The notes under the pieces are model-generated. The model saw only the letters and a list, made by a program, of their open reading frames with translations, did not search any database and was not told the DNA's origin. Below, one piece after another: positions 1 to 11,326 of a stretch of 64,000 nt of DNA (position 1 is the first letter of the stretch; every line of letters begins with the position of its first letter). Where the stretch lies: positions 112,290,301 through 112,354,300 of the forward strand of contig CM061135.1 of assembly GCA_030789695.1 (NCBI GenBank). The letters run 5' to 3'. The translations under genes were made by a program, and so were the position numbers. Source of the DNA: Scilla litardierei. Taxonomy: Eukaryota > Streptophyta > Magnoliopsida > Asparagales > Asparagaceae.

Positions 1-117
1 AATTCAAAACCCAAAAACTTTATCCCCAAAAAATTAAAGAGAAGGTGGGAGTTCACTTCAACGATATATTGGGAAAAAATCTAAAAGTCTAGAAATTCAT
101 GATCTAAATTGAATTTT

Positions 118-648
118 GGAGATAGTGAGATTGAATGGAAAGGGATAAAATTTAACTTCTCTTTGATGGAGGTTCGGCGGCTGGGATCGCTTCTTGGATA
201 CGGCTCATCGTCCGCAGCATCAAGGGATTTGCTGTGCTTTGGCTGCTGATGTTGCTTCTATTAAATATGCTTATATAGCCTCATGTTCAAAGCTCAGATC
301 AAAGCCAAAACAAAAAAAATAATTAACATAAACAAATTAATGGAAAAGTTCAATTTTTACCAAGGTGCCATCATGCACACTCTGAGTCTCAAAAAAGCCA
401 TCATCCCCCTCTTCATCAGCAACCGAAGGGTTCTCCATGACAGTAGAGAAAGCATTCAGATTTAAAAGGAATAGTTCTTTATAAAACTATAGGATGCTGG
501 AGGTAGTGAGATTGAAAAGGAAGTGGATTAAATTTACCTTCTATTCTCCCTGATAGAGCTTCGAAGGGCTGGATCGCTTCGTGGATATCGTCTCATCTTT
601 CACAGCGTCGAGGGCTTTGCTATGCTTCAGCTGCCACTGCTGTCTCTG
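118..648. repeat. Diverged direct duplication of a ~145-bp segment
   Basis: The segment at about 118-259 (starting ggagatagtgagattga) is repeated with many mismatches at about 499-648 (ggaggtagtgagattga). Both copies contain a GC-richer core with ggatcgctt and gctttgct. On the minus strand each core can be read openly for about 25 codons, but no known protein was recognised. The 380-bp spacer and the rest of 1-955 show no gene. Confidence 0.6.
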
Positions 649-959
649 ATGAAGAGGCCAACCAAAAAATTGTTGAAGTGTCTGTGATGGGAAATTGAAG
701 AGGTTACCGTGTCCCATTACCTATAATCAATTACGGACTTTGTGAGAAAAACTTGCTTGATTTGTAACAATGATCCAGTTGAACATTACCACAAACAGAG
801 ATCAAAGACGTGCAAACAAAAAATTCATACCAAGCAACTTAATTTTTTCTGAAGCTTCAAACTATAAATCAGAATCACATCCCCAGAATCAAGCTCGATT
901 CTCATCGAGAAAGAAACTACAGAAAGAACAAAGTTGGTGAAATTGAGAGAAGAACAAAC

Positions 960-1169
960 CTTGCAGTCCCAATAACCAGAAATCCTATGCTCCCATATCC
1001 TCAAGGTCTTATCACCGATGCAAGCAGCTAGCACCACTACAAGAATCCAGCATTGCCGGACCTCCCCGACCCCGGTCACCGGATTCCAAGTAAGGCCCCA
1101 GACCCAATCACTGTGCCCTTTGAGCTGCTGAATCTCTCTGAGATCTAAGTTCCCTTCTAAGAGATCTAT
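960..1169 (-). pseudogene. CIA1/CIAO1-like WD40 protein, exon 1 fragment
   Basis: The minus strand reads 70 open codons resembling the N terminus of plant CIA1 (CIAO1), the WD40 scaffold of the cytosolic iron-sulfur assembly targeting complex. Recognisable blocks are LREIQQLKGHSDWVW, then LTWNPVTG, and GDKTLRIWE, the end of the first WD40 repeat. The reading ends at a plausible splice donor (AAG, then GTTTGT) at 960. The codon where the family begins with Met is ATA (1167-1169), there is no other in-frame ATG, and about nine residues around VRQCWILVV do not fit the family. No second exon was found down to base 1. It is either a captured fragment in the Helitron or the decayed end of a gene that continues outside the window; capture is favoured because the start codon is lost and the strand matches the Helitron. 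Confidence 0.65.
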
Positions 1170-1474
1170 CTTCAGTCTGCTAAGTTAGATTTCTTTTGGC
1201 CTTGGTGTTGACCAAACAGCCATATCTGAAGTGTAAAGATCATGAAATCAAAGAGCTCAAACTAAATCATAATCTCAATTGTTAAAGAGAGAATATGTAT
1301 GATAATCGTAAAACATAGATTATTAAATTCAAGCATGTCATGAGTGAATCTTCATCTCCCAACTGTGATAAAAGCATGGCACATATATCATATATCTTAT
1401 TTATATAGGCCCAACTTGAATTTGAACTAATGCCAGATAGGAACGAATTAAATCAAGAAAATAAGCAAATATAC

Positions 1475-1628
1475 CTCCTTCAATCCTTTAATTTTAGATA
1501 GCAATTCTAACTGTGATTCATCCAAAACCTGGGAGAGAAATGATGCTTATCACAACTCTTCTTCAAAACACAGAAAGAATGTCTATAACCTGGATCCTCG
1601 CTCCTACTGGCTGAATACCATCCTTTAT
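1475..1628 (-). pseudogene. Two possible small phase-0 exons of unknown origin
   Basis: On the minus strand, 1628-1590 (13 codons, ending GARIQ) has an acceptor-like TTAG before it and CAG followed by GTTATA after it. A 61-nt gap leads to 1528-1475 (18 codons, LDESQLELLSKIKGLKE), preceded by CTCTCCCAG and followed by GAG and GTATAT. Both are phase 0 and join in one frame. They lie just upstream of the CIA1 fragment on the same strand. The protein was not recognised; chance splice-like sequence is possible. Confidence 0.3.
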
Positions 1629-1639
1629 CTAATTGGAAC

Positions 1640-3317
1640 CTAATATCTTTAGATGATTATATAGATGATTATGGGTAAAATAATTAACATTAGTATCTGT
1701 TGTATGCAATGTAGCAGTCAATGCAAAGACTAAGATCTCAACAGATGGAGCACTGAAACATAACTAAAGAACACAATATAGAACCATATCATAAATCCAG
1801 ATAATTGAATTAAAACATGGTCAGTGTGAAATTTTTTAACAAATCCATGATGCCTTTCAACTTTTCAATTTGTGCTCGATAACCCACTGCACCTTTGATG
1901 CCAAAAGTATAAATTATGAAGTCAATGATCATGAACCAGGATGGACGTAATGGGGTTCTATGTGGATGCATGCCTCATTGCCTCATGTAAATTCCCAAGC
2001 TATATTTATCCATCTCTTGGTTAAACACCACTTCTCAAACATTTAGCTTTGCTTATTCCCAATAGAACCCTTAAATATCTGTGTAGGTATATATGCAGTT
2101 ATGCACTCCCATTTTGTTGTATATGCACTTCCATTTTGCAACATGTGAACTCGCTTTTTTTTTCATATTATAACACCACCAATTTCTGCACAGCAGCATA
2201 GCAGCATATTTTACTCACTTTTAGAGTGAAAATAACTAATCAAAATTAATGAAGCATCTTCTCTTTTATTATCCACCCACAATCCTCACGCCCCCCAACA
2301 AATAATGTAACTACTCAATAGCTATTAACCACTAAAATTAATATAATATAAATCTATATCCAAATTGCTGTATTCAGAAATCAGAAAATAAAATAAAATA
2401 AAGATAAGTACATCATAAAAACTTCTCTTCTATACAGTCTTCTATTTATATTTTCAATTATATAGATGAAAAAAGAACAATCATCTAGATTTTGGGGAAT
2501 TGTTGAAGGAATAAAATCATGATGCCACGTTTTTACTTCCATATTCTTTTTGTTGCATATTTGTAATATGGATATTATGCACACCAAACATTTGATGAAA
2601 TTACACAGAAATTTTCTGAAACGCCTTAAAATTGTCGAATTTTACCAACATAGTCATAGGCAAATGTCGATTGCAATAGCTAACTGACGTTAAAATCAAA
2701 TCTTGAAAATCAGATTACAGCCCAGAATATGAAAAGAGAGGTATTCAGATTACAAACTCTCATATCATCAAATAGATGATTATATCTAATTGGAACCTAA
2801 TATCTTTAGGGAAAACATTTGGAAGATTCTTTGATCATACCGGTGAATTGGTAAGGGGATATGACTCATGCGATCCATCCAGTCCCTAAAAATGTTCAGG
2901 TTACCTTAATCTTTAAATTTTTTGCTGGATTATGGATGCCATCCATGCAGTTATCATATGCTTCTTATTAAAATTGCTTCCATTCAACTAAGCAAAATGA
3001 ACCAATTTAAAAAAAATTAAAAGAATTAACACATGGACATATCCATGAACAAAATTTAAAGATTAGACTAAACAAAATTTACATTCCTAATTTAAAGATT
3101 CAACTAAACAAAATTTAAAAATTAAAAGAATTAACACATTATCCATGTCAAAAAAATCTTATTAACAGGATGAAATTAGGATGAAATTTAAAGATCCAAA
3201 AAAACAACCTAAAAAATTAACAGAATTCCTTCAGAAAAATTAACTCATTGAGCATTGCTAGTAATATTCCTTTTGGGGTTTTCTGAATGAATGCTTGGTT
3301 CTTTTAGTAAGATTCCA
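1640..3317. other. AT-rich non-coding stretch
   Basis: No convincing gene, RNA gene or terminal repeat was seen here. The sequence is AT-rich, with short reiterations such as aaattaaaagaattaacacat near 3010-3140. Short open frames in this stretch have no recognisable domain. Confidence 0.5.
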
Positions 3318-4400
3318 CTGATTGTTATAATTACTAATAACCATGGATACAACCTCAAGAGATAAATCTGGCATTATATGTTATATGATGTTTGTGTTCA
3401 TGCCAATCCTCAAGAGCCAGGTAACATCAAGTATGCTATTGGGCTGATGATGGAAACAACAAAAATCTGGCATTAAATGATTGGGCTGGAAATAATCAAA
3501 TATTCATGCCAATTCTGGAAATAATCAAATATTCATGCCACAAAATGACAATTCTGGAAATAATCAAATGATTTGGATGTAGATGCCAACAAAGAACTGT
3601 GTAATCCATGCCAAATGAGTCCACTAAAGAACAAATTTACAAAATGAGTACACTGCTAAAAATGAACGAAAATGAGTACACTGCTAAAATGTAATCCATG
3701 CTAATAATTTAAATATTCATGTCAATTCTGGAAATAATCAAACATCATGCCAAAAAATTGCCAATTCTGGAAATAATCAAATGATTTGGCTGTAGATGCC
3801 AACAAAGAACTGTGTAATCCATGCCAAATGAGTCTACTAAAGAACTAATTTAAAAAATGAGTACACTGCTAAAAATGAACGAAAATGAGTACACTACAAA
3901 CATAATGAACGTAAATGGTCCAATACAAAGAAATTAACACTGGAAAAAAAATTACCTGCTCCAAGGAATTGCTCCAAATGCACCAGATTGAAGTTACCTG
4001 CGATAAAGCAGAAACTGGGGTTACCTAGCTCTTGAAATTAACACAAATTGAATGCCTAGCTCCTGAGGACCTGCGAGATTGAAGAAATTGGGATGATAAC
4101 TACTACCCATTTACCACTGATTGTTATAATTACTAATAAGCATGGATACAACCTCAAGAGATAAATATGGCCTTATATGTTATATGATGTTTGTGTTCAT
4201 GCCAATCCTCAAGAGCCAGGTAACATCAAGTATGCTATTGGGCTGAATGATGGAAATAACAAAAATCTGGCATTAAATGATTTGGCTGGAAATAATCAAA
4301 TATTCATGCCAATTCTGGAAATAATCAAATATTCATGCCAAAAAATGCCAATTCTAGAACTAATCAAATTTTTCCCCAAATCATATTTTCAACCAAAATA
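3318..4400. repeat. Direct duplications, ~240 bp and ~100 bp units
   Basis: The segment beginning ccactgattgttataattac at about 3317 recurs at about 4117 and stays similar for about 240 bp through tggaaataatcaaatattc. Between them, a second unit containing gatgccaacaaagaactgtg is present at about 3580 and again at about 3795. Short motifs, tggaaataatcaaat and gagtacactgctaaaa, are further reiterated. No coding function is evident. Confidence 0.65.
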
Positions 4401-4730
4401 GTACTTAAGACAACATTTTTTTACATCGACTTATAATATCACACAACCTAAACTATATGCTAAAAGAAAAAACCCTTAACTATGAACAAATATACACAAA
4501 AATACATTTTGGATTGAACAACCATGCAGTCCAATTTCAAAAACACCATCTCTCACACAGGCATTTAAAACCAACAAAATTTACAAATGAAGCTAGGGCC
4601 GTGTGTCCTGAAAATTAAAAATAAAATCATAGATTAGAATAGAAAAATTAGAAACGAAGATATATCTAATTACTTTGTACAACTCACTTTTATTACCTTC
4701 ATCATGTTTAAGCAGAAAACCTTTTACTCA

Positions 4731-5505
4731 TCACATTATAAAAAGATGACGTGTCAAGCTCAATCCAAAGTGGAGAGTTAATGGGATGAGCAATAACCTA
4801 GATAAATTAAGAACATAAATTTCTTAGAAAAATTAATATATATTTGATAATATGGAAAATTTTAAATTTATACATTTATTTACCTTTTTCGCTGGAGTGG
4901 TGGATGTCGTACTTTCTGGAACCAAGCAAGCTCGGCAAGAACCATCTTCCACTTCTACAAAAAAAGGTATTTGGATGGTCAATGAAGAGGATATTTTGAA
5001 AAACAAAATCTAAGATTTTTATATTACCTCGGAAAAGAAGATTGCTTTCTCTTCAATGTGACTCGTCGCCGTTGGTTGTAAAGTTCTTTTAGCAATTTGC
5101 TGAAAATAATAATAATAATAAACAATAACTAATTTTTAATGGCAAAAAGGGAATGTTTGTAACGGTATGCATACCTTATCAAACCAAAATCTGATATAAC
5201 CCCGTAGCTTGACATTTATGTGATTGTTTTGAAGTAACAGAACCTATGAGAACAAAAATGTTAATGCAAACATAGTAGATAAAATATATAATGTAGAATT
5301 ATGATAAGAAACTTACAGTTTTTGCCAAATCTTCACCATCATCTATCTATATAAAAATACAAACCAATTATTTTATCAAACAATGCATAACGAAAACTAT
5401 TAAGTCATGCAATGAAATGTAGTAAAGGAAAAAATTTCTTACCCTGCCATATATGGTAATGTGTGTCCACATTTTAAAGCTTGGAAACGTATGATAATGA
5501 TATAC
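4731..5505 (-). CDS. Spliced small ORF downstream of the helicase, function unknown
   Basis: Six minus-strand exons can be chained: 5505-5443, 5346-5317, 5243-5175, 5099-5028, 4954-4884 and 4797-4731. The first four are exact multiples of three (21, 10, 23 and 24 codons), and all join in phase 0 until the fifth, which passes phase 2 into the last exon and its TGA at 4731-4733. All use GT donors and AG acceptors. The product would be about 122 residues, with segments such as FKMWTHITIYGR and VKLRGYIRFWFDK. No domain was recognised. Plant Helitrons often carry an RPA-like (OB-fold) gene beside the helicase, so a degraded one is a possibility, but no diagnostic residue was seen. The 5' start is unresolved; a 3' tail exon of the helicase gene is an alternative. 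Confidence 0.4.
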
Positions 5506-5630
5506 CTGCATGTTAGACAACAATCGATAAATAATTTTTTAAAAGATCATTTAAACAAATAATATAAATAAAATAATGTAAAGAAAGAAAGTTAAAAAAC
5601 TTACATACAATTTTTATCATTCATTGGAAA

Positions 5631-8600
5631 TTATAGCAGAACTTCTGGGTAAACGATGTTTACTGTGTTATTTATTTTGGGCTGAAGAAGGACACATACA
5701 CGATCAAAAGATGTGCACCTTGAAAGTGCCACATAAAGATGTCCATGACTGAAAACTGGGGTCCGCAAATCAACTCCAACGAACTTTACAGATTGTCCTT
5801 GGGCTTTATTAATCATCATATCATATGTCACACGGACAGGAAACTGCCTTCTTGTCATATGAAAAGGTAATTCTGTAGCCGATGGTGACAAAGATATTCT
5901 TGGAATGAACACAAAACAACCGGCTTTATCACCGTTTAAAATTTGAGCTTCAATGACACGTGATGCACATCTGACAACCATCAATCGAGTGCCATTGCAG
6001 AGCCCGTCTTTAGGTGCAATATTTCGTAATAAAATAATAGGACAACCAACCTTAAGCTCAAGTGTAAATTGTGGCAACCCAGGAGGATCCAAAGAGTTTA
6101 TGTACTCAGTTGGATATCTATTTATAATGGTTGGATCGGTTTCTTCATTTTCAGACAAACTGTCTGCAGCTTGATACGTAATCTTCTGTCCCGAAAAAAT
6201 GTTTAATGCAGCAGCATTTATAAAAGTAACATCATCATTCCGTGCAGAAAGAATTATTCGTTCAGTAAGGTATGCCGGAGTCACTGCACCCTCAATATCA
6301 AGCTGCAGATAAATTTGAAGTATTAACTCGTTTAAATCCTTGCACCTGAATATGTTAGAAGGAAGTTCTACCACTTCTGTAGGATTTGTCCCAACCTAAT
6401 ACATATAGATATAATTTAAGTTTAAGGAATGGTTAAGACAGAAATAGTTCGTAAAATTGAATTAGGCTTGAAATAAAATACCTCCAAAATAAATTTTGCA
6501 AAATTTGTATTCTCAGTAGATGAGTTATTTAACCGCATATTCTGATCCAATATCAAAACTTGTACAGAGCACCATAATATAGATCATCTCAATGAGGCGC
6601 CAACAATTTCTTCTTGAACCCCCTTTGGTATGACGGGCAAGATTTGTCGGAAGTCACCACCAAGAACAACAGTAATACCACCAAACCCTCTGTTGTTATC
6701 ACAAATATCTTTTAACGATCGATCCACTGCCTCAACACAGTACCGATGTGGCATAGGTACCTCATCCCATATTATAAGTTTCGCTTTTCTAAATAACTGT
6801 GCTTGCATGGATTGCTTGCTAAAATTACAAATTGAATTATCGTGCACATCTAACGGGATACGAAATGTGGAATGTGCAGTCCAACCTCCGCTAAGTAGCA
6901 ATGATGCAAGACCGGAAGACACGACAGTGATAACTATATTTCCAAGACTACACAACATTGTTACTATTGCATTGTACAAAAAAGTCTTTCCAGTTCCAGT
7001 ACCGCCGCTCAAGAAGAATGTATTACCTTTATTTTCAAATACGGATGAAGTAATTGCTGAATAAGCATTGTGTTGTGCATCATTAAGGCAATCAATGTCT
7101 TTTTGTGCATCCATTTGTTTCGCTTTATTTATAAGTTCCTGATGTTCATGCAACAATCTATTGCCAACAATTGCATTCCAATCTCCAGCAGGAAGTGGCA
7201 TTGGTGGAAAGTCGGATAGACACTTACCGTACTCCTCAAGCAATTCATTGATAAGGAATAATCCATAATCTTCAAGTTGGCCTTGAGTTGGGGTAGAAAT
7301 TGCAAATAAAGTGTGTAGTTTATGTGGAAGATCATCGCAAATGTGCATTGAAAATTCATTCCATAATGCAAGGGGGTCGATCGGCGAACATTCGATAAGA
7401 ATAATACAAAACAGTCGTCATAATTGATATCCTGTTTTCATAATGGAAGCCTCGGAAAGACATTGTCTCCACTCGGAATCATCTTCAAGAAGACCTCTTG
7501 CAATACATGTTGCTTTAAATGTAGGGTACTCGATAGTATTGTATGTGCGTAAATTTTCCCACGATGTTGGCCCTTTAACAACTGTTAGTAGCAACCGTAG
7601 ATAAAATCGCTCACCAGAATTAGGGGATGCAAAATACATTCTGCCAATTGCATATCCAGATTATCTTGGAGTCCAGACCTTTGTTGACGAATGCCACACA
7701 AACTTTTGAGGAAATTCTTGATATGTGAGATCATGTGCAGACTCATGCAAAGCGCAACATGTAAAAAATTCAGTCAAAGTTGTCTTCTCGTTTTCAGCCC
7801 TTGACCTTATTGCATTTACATCTTCATCTGGATCAAAAATAACACGGTGTTGACCTGGTAAATGAAGTATCAATCTTTGAACTGACGGAATCTCCTGATG
7901 TAAGGGATGCTCAAATATTCGCCAAGCTGCCTCAGGTGGTCCAATATATCTTGCATCAAGGTATTGTTGGATCTCATCTACTGCGCCCAACACCATTGTG
8001 GTCCGATCATGACCTTTATAAATATACTTATGAATGTACTTCACACATCTTACCCCAGCACAAACTTCGACATTAATATGGCAGTTAAAGCGTCTTGAGA
8101 GATACATGTTGTACGGAACAACATCTTGGTTATCAACTTGATGCCCCCTTACAGTATATCGATGTTCATTATTACAACGACGATAAATAGGATATCCATC
8201 ACGATCCATGGTTGTTGAATCTGCATAATTTCGAGGGTATTTCTTAGTACATTTACCATTTTCCATACATGAAGCATTTGGATTTCGAACACCACATGGT
8301 CCATGTACCATACATTTTGACACAGTATCGAATAATGCAGGATCTTGAGCAGGATCAGGAAATTCAGCACAAACAATTCTATCCACTTGATCACATGTAC
8401 GAATCTTATCTGGACCACGAAGAAAGAAAAGAGCATGCATATGTGGAAGACCCCGTTTCTGAAATTCAATAGTAAATACATGCGCTACTTTCTTTCCAAA
8501 TACATTATTAACATCAACATCCTTCATCAAAGCCTTTCTTTTTAACTCAAATACACGTGCAACTAAATTTCCCCGGTCAGTAGCCTTTTGATTGGGTAGT

Positions 8601-9971
8601 AGAGCCGAAGTAATTTCCTACCACTTTGGATTTGCAGTCATGGTAAGAAAAATATCCGGGTGCTGGTTATAACGTGTGATAGCCATTGAGTCTTGAAAGA
8701 TTTCAAACATGTGACGGGCACTGCCAGTGAAAGATGAGGGAAGTATCATGCGCTGTCCAATTTGTTCACATTTGACATAGGCATCAATATCTGCAAGACC
8801 CTGATATAGCTCTGAGCGGAGTTTTCTTTGATTAAGTTTCATGAATGTCAAACGGTGTTGCTCAGTTGCTGCACAAGCATCAACTATGAACTCTTGGAAT
8901 AATTTTCCAGCTCTCAAAATTGCAGAATACTCGTTCTGTCTTTCAAACAGACGGTAGCTATAAAACTCACACATGGTAAGGCGTCTACTTGCGGATATGT
9001 TTTGAACTGGATCCCACTGCTTCAACTCAGGTTCCCATCCAAGATGACCATCAGGAAATAATAAGACATAGTGTAATGGTAAGTATGCAGGATGAGCCTC
9101 ATTGATTTTCATTAATTGATTATTTCCTCGAAGATGTAAAACTATATCTCGCATCCCGGAAGGTCGATCGCCATCTCTAGGTAAAATAACAGCAATCTCA
9201 TCTACGGTTGGGAGGTTATAACGGCGACGATCCTTGTTTGAAGTGTAATGCGGATATACAGGAAGATCATGACCACCTAAATCTGCTTGAGCTAAAACAG
9301 AATAAGCCTGACAATATAGTTTGATGAATGGATTTATGCCTGATAGACAATTTTGAATAATTTGTAAGACATCCTTGCTCAAATGTGGATTTCTATTACT
9401 TCGTAACTCTATAGCAGAATCGGGATCATAAATGTAAAGTTGACAATAACTGGCTGTTTGATCCGGTTGTGGCAGAAGTGATCCTGTTCGATGGCGTAAT
9501 TCTCCATGAATAGTAAATATGTTCGGGCCTCTGCCAACAATCAATCTTTGATCCATTGTCACACCAAGGCTGGTAAATGCATTAGCTGCATTATACTCCT
9601 GAATATACTTTCGAAATGATTTTGATGCTTCACTGTCACCATCATATAATTCTCGAAGTGCTGGAGGGGGTTCGTTAAATTTTGGCAATTTTACTTTTCC
9701 TTGCAAACAACATGTTCCAAAAAGACATGTTGTCAAAGTTGACCTCGATAACCGTTCATCCAACCAGTGTAAGGCTAAACAATGAGGGCATGGAATGTTC
9801 ATTAATCCAAGATAATGTCGACCATAATCAACCTCTGTTGGCGGACCAGCTATATGATGAGTTGACCTACAAACTAACATCGAAGCTGTGCCATCATCTT
9901 CTTGTTCAGCTTGAGAAGTTGCGACTGGGGGTATTATGTGAGGTATATTAAGTGATCCTGTAGCTAAACAC
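5631..9971 (-). pseudogene. Helitron Rep-helicase transposase, interrupted by four stop codons
   Basis: This gene encodes the rolling-circle replication initiator fused to a PIF1-type helicase. It reads from an AG acceptor at 9972 through 9971-6482, then across an 86-nt intron (6396-6481) into 6395-5631, about 1417 codons, with no frameshift. Visible domains in order: a cysteine-rich N-terminal part (PCPHC, then CLFGTCC), the Rep HUH motif GLPHMHALFF near 8430, the two-tyrosine motif KYIHKYIYKGHD near 8020, helicase Walker A GGTGTGKT near 7000, Walker B IIWDE near 6770, [10 protein letters not shown] near 6640, and the C-terminal HLYVALSR near 5735. Stops sit in frame at 8618-8620 (TAG), 7661-7663 (TAA), 7418-7420 (TGA) and 6584-6586 (TGA). 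Both catalytic centres look intact, so inactivation appears recent and by point mutation only. Confidence 0.9.
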
Positions 9972-10042
9972 CTATACAATATAAAACCAACATTAAATAA
10001 ATTTACATTACATTAAAGTAGATAGATTCTATAGATAATAAC

Positions 10043-11326
10043 CTGGAAGATGGTTCAGCATCTTGGGGTGAGACCTCATCATCATGTTCAACAGTAGAAG
10101 TTGGTAATGCATGTGTGCTTTGAGTTATATCAAGTATACTGTTAGGAGTCATATATCGAGATATGTTTCCTTGTTTTTGTTCTAGATCTCTCCTTTTGTG
10201 TTGAGCTAAAGCCCTATCAAAAATAAACCCAAAACTAAATACAAATACAATACATGAGTAGAATTGATTTTATGTACAGTCAGGTAGATAATAACCTGAC
10301 AGATGGTCCAGGTACTTGTCCAGAAATCATATCGTTACGCAAGGCTGAGACATCATCTTCTTGTTCAACCGGGGAAGTTGTCATCGCTGGTGTTAAATGA
10401 GGCATATCAAGGACAATGTCAGAAGTCAGAGCGTAAGATACATTTTGGTGTTCTTGTTCACGCTCTCGATCTCGCCTTCTGCGTTGAGCTAAAGACCTAT
10501 CCAAATTACACCCAAACTAATTACAATTAAAATACATGATAGTAGTAAAGATTTTATGTTTAGTCTGGTGATAATAACCTGACAGATGGTCCAGGTACTT
10601 GTCCAGAATTCATAGCGTTACGCAAGGCTGAGACAGCATCTTCTTGTTCAACCGGGGAAGTTGTCATTGCTGGTGGTATATGAGGCATATCAAGGACACT
10701 GTCAGATGTCATAGCGTGAGATATGTTTCGGTGTCCTTGTTCACGCTCTCGAGCTCGCCTTCTGCATTGAGCTAAAGACCTATCCAAATTACACCCAAAC
10801 TAATTACAATTAAAATACATGATAGTAGTATAGATTTTATGTTTAGTCAGGTGATAATAACCTAACAGATGGTCCAGGTACTTGTCCAGAATTCATAGCA
10901 TTCCGCGAGGCTGAGACAGCATCTTCTTGTTCAACCGGAGAAGTTGTCAGTGCTGGTGTTATATGAGGCATATCAAGGACACTGTCAGACGTCAGAGCGT
11001 GAGATATGTTTCGGTGTTCTTGTTCACGCTCTCGATCTCGCCTTTTGTATTGAGCTAAAGACCTATCCAAATTACACCCAAACTAATTACAATTAAACTA
11101 CAGTAGAGTATATTTGATTTTTGGCACATTCAAATGGAAATAACCTGGCAGATGGTTCTGCGTCGTGTTCAAAAATTGTATCATTATGATTCCTTTTATG
11201 TTGCCATTGTCGCAAGGGTGAAATGCGACGAACACTTGGTAGTGAAGAACTAATCATAGGCTCAGTGAGAGAGCAATGTTGTTCTTGCCCTTTCCGTGAG
11301 GCTGATACGTCACTATCAACAGATGC
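10043..11326 (-). CDS. Amplified in-frame exons at the 5' side of the Helitron gene
   Basis: Upstream of the main Rep exon lie five minus-strand exons: 11326-11145 (182 nt), 11062-10862, 10779-10579 and 10496-10296 (exactly 201 nt each), and 10213-10043 (171 nt). The four introns separating these five are 82 nt each; the intron to the main exon is 71 nt. All splice as AG, then GTTATT or similar, with TTTGGATAG-like acceptors, and all join in phase 2 so an AG-G arginine codon spans each junction. Every copy is open and preserves frame. The module starts SLAQRRRRDREREQ, is basic then acidic, and ends GQVPGPSVR. The start of the main exon (CLATGSLNIP, then EQEDDG) looks like a shortened copy. 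Its function is unknown; it probably extends the N terminus of the Rep protein. Confidence 0.75.

Noticed and set aside
4590..4615. Helitron 3' end candidate at ggacacacggccctag (minus)
   Set aside because: It has CTAG but no stem-loop before it, and the next base is C instead of T.
5953..7064. Plus-strand open frames over the helicase gene (5953-6174, 6630-7064)
   Set aside because: They are antisense shadows of the conserved minus-strand helicase and show no domain of their own.
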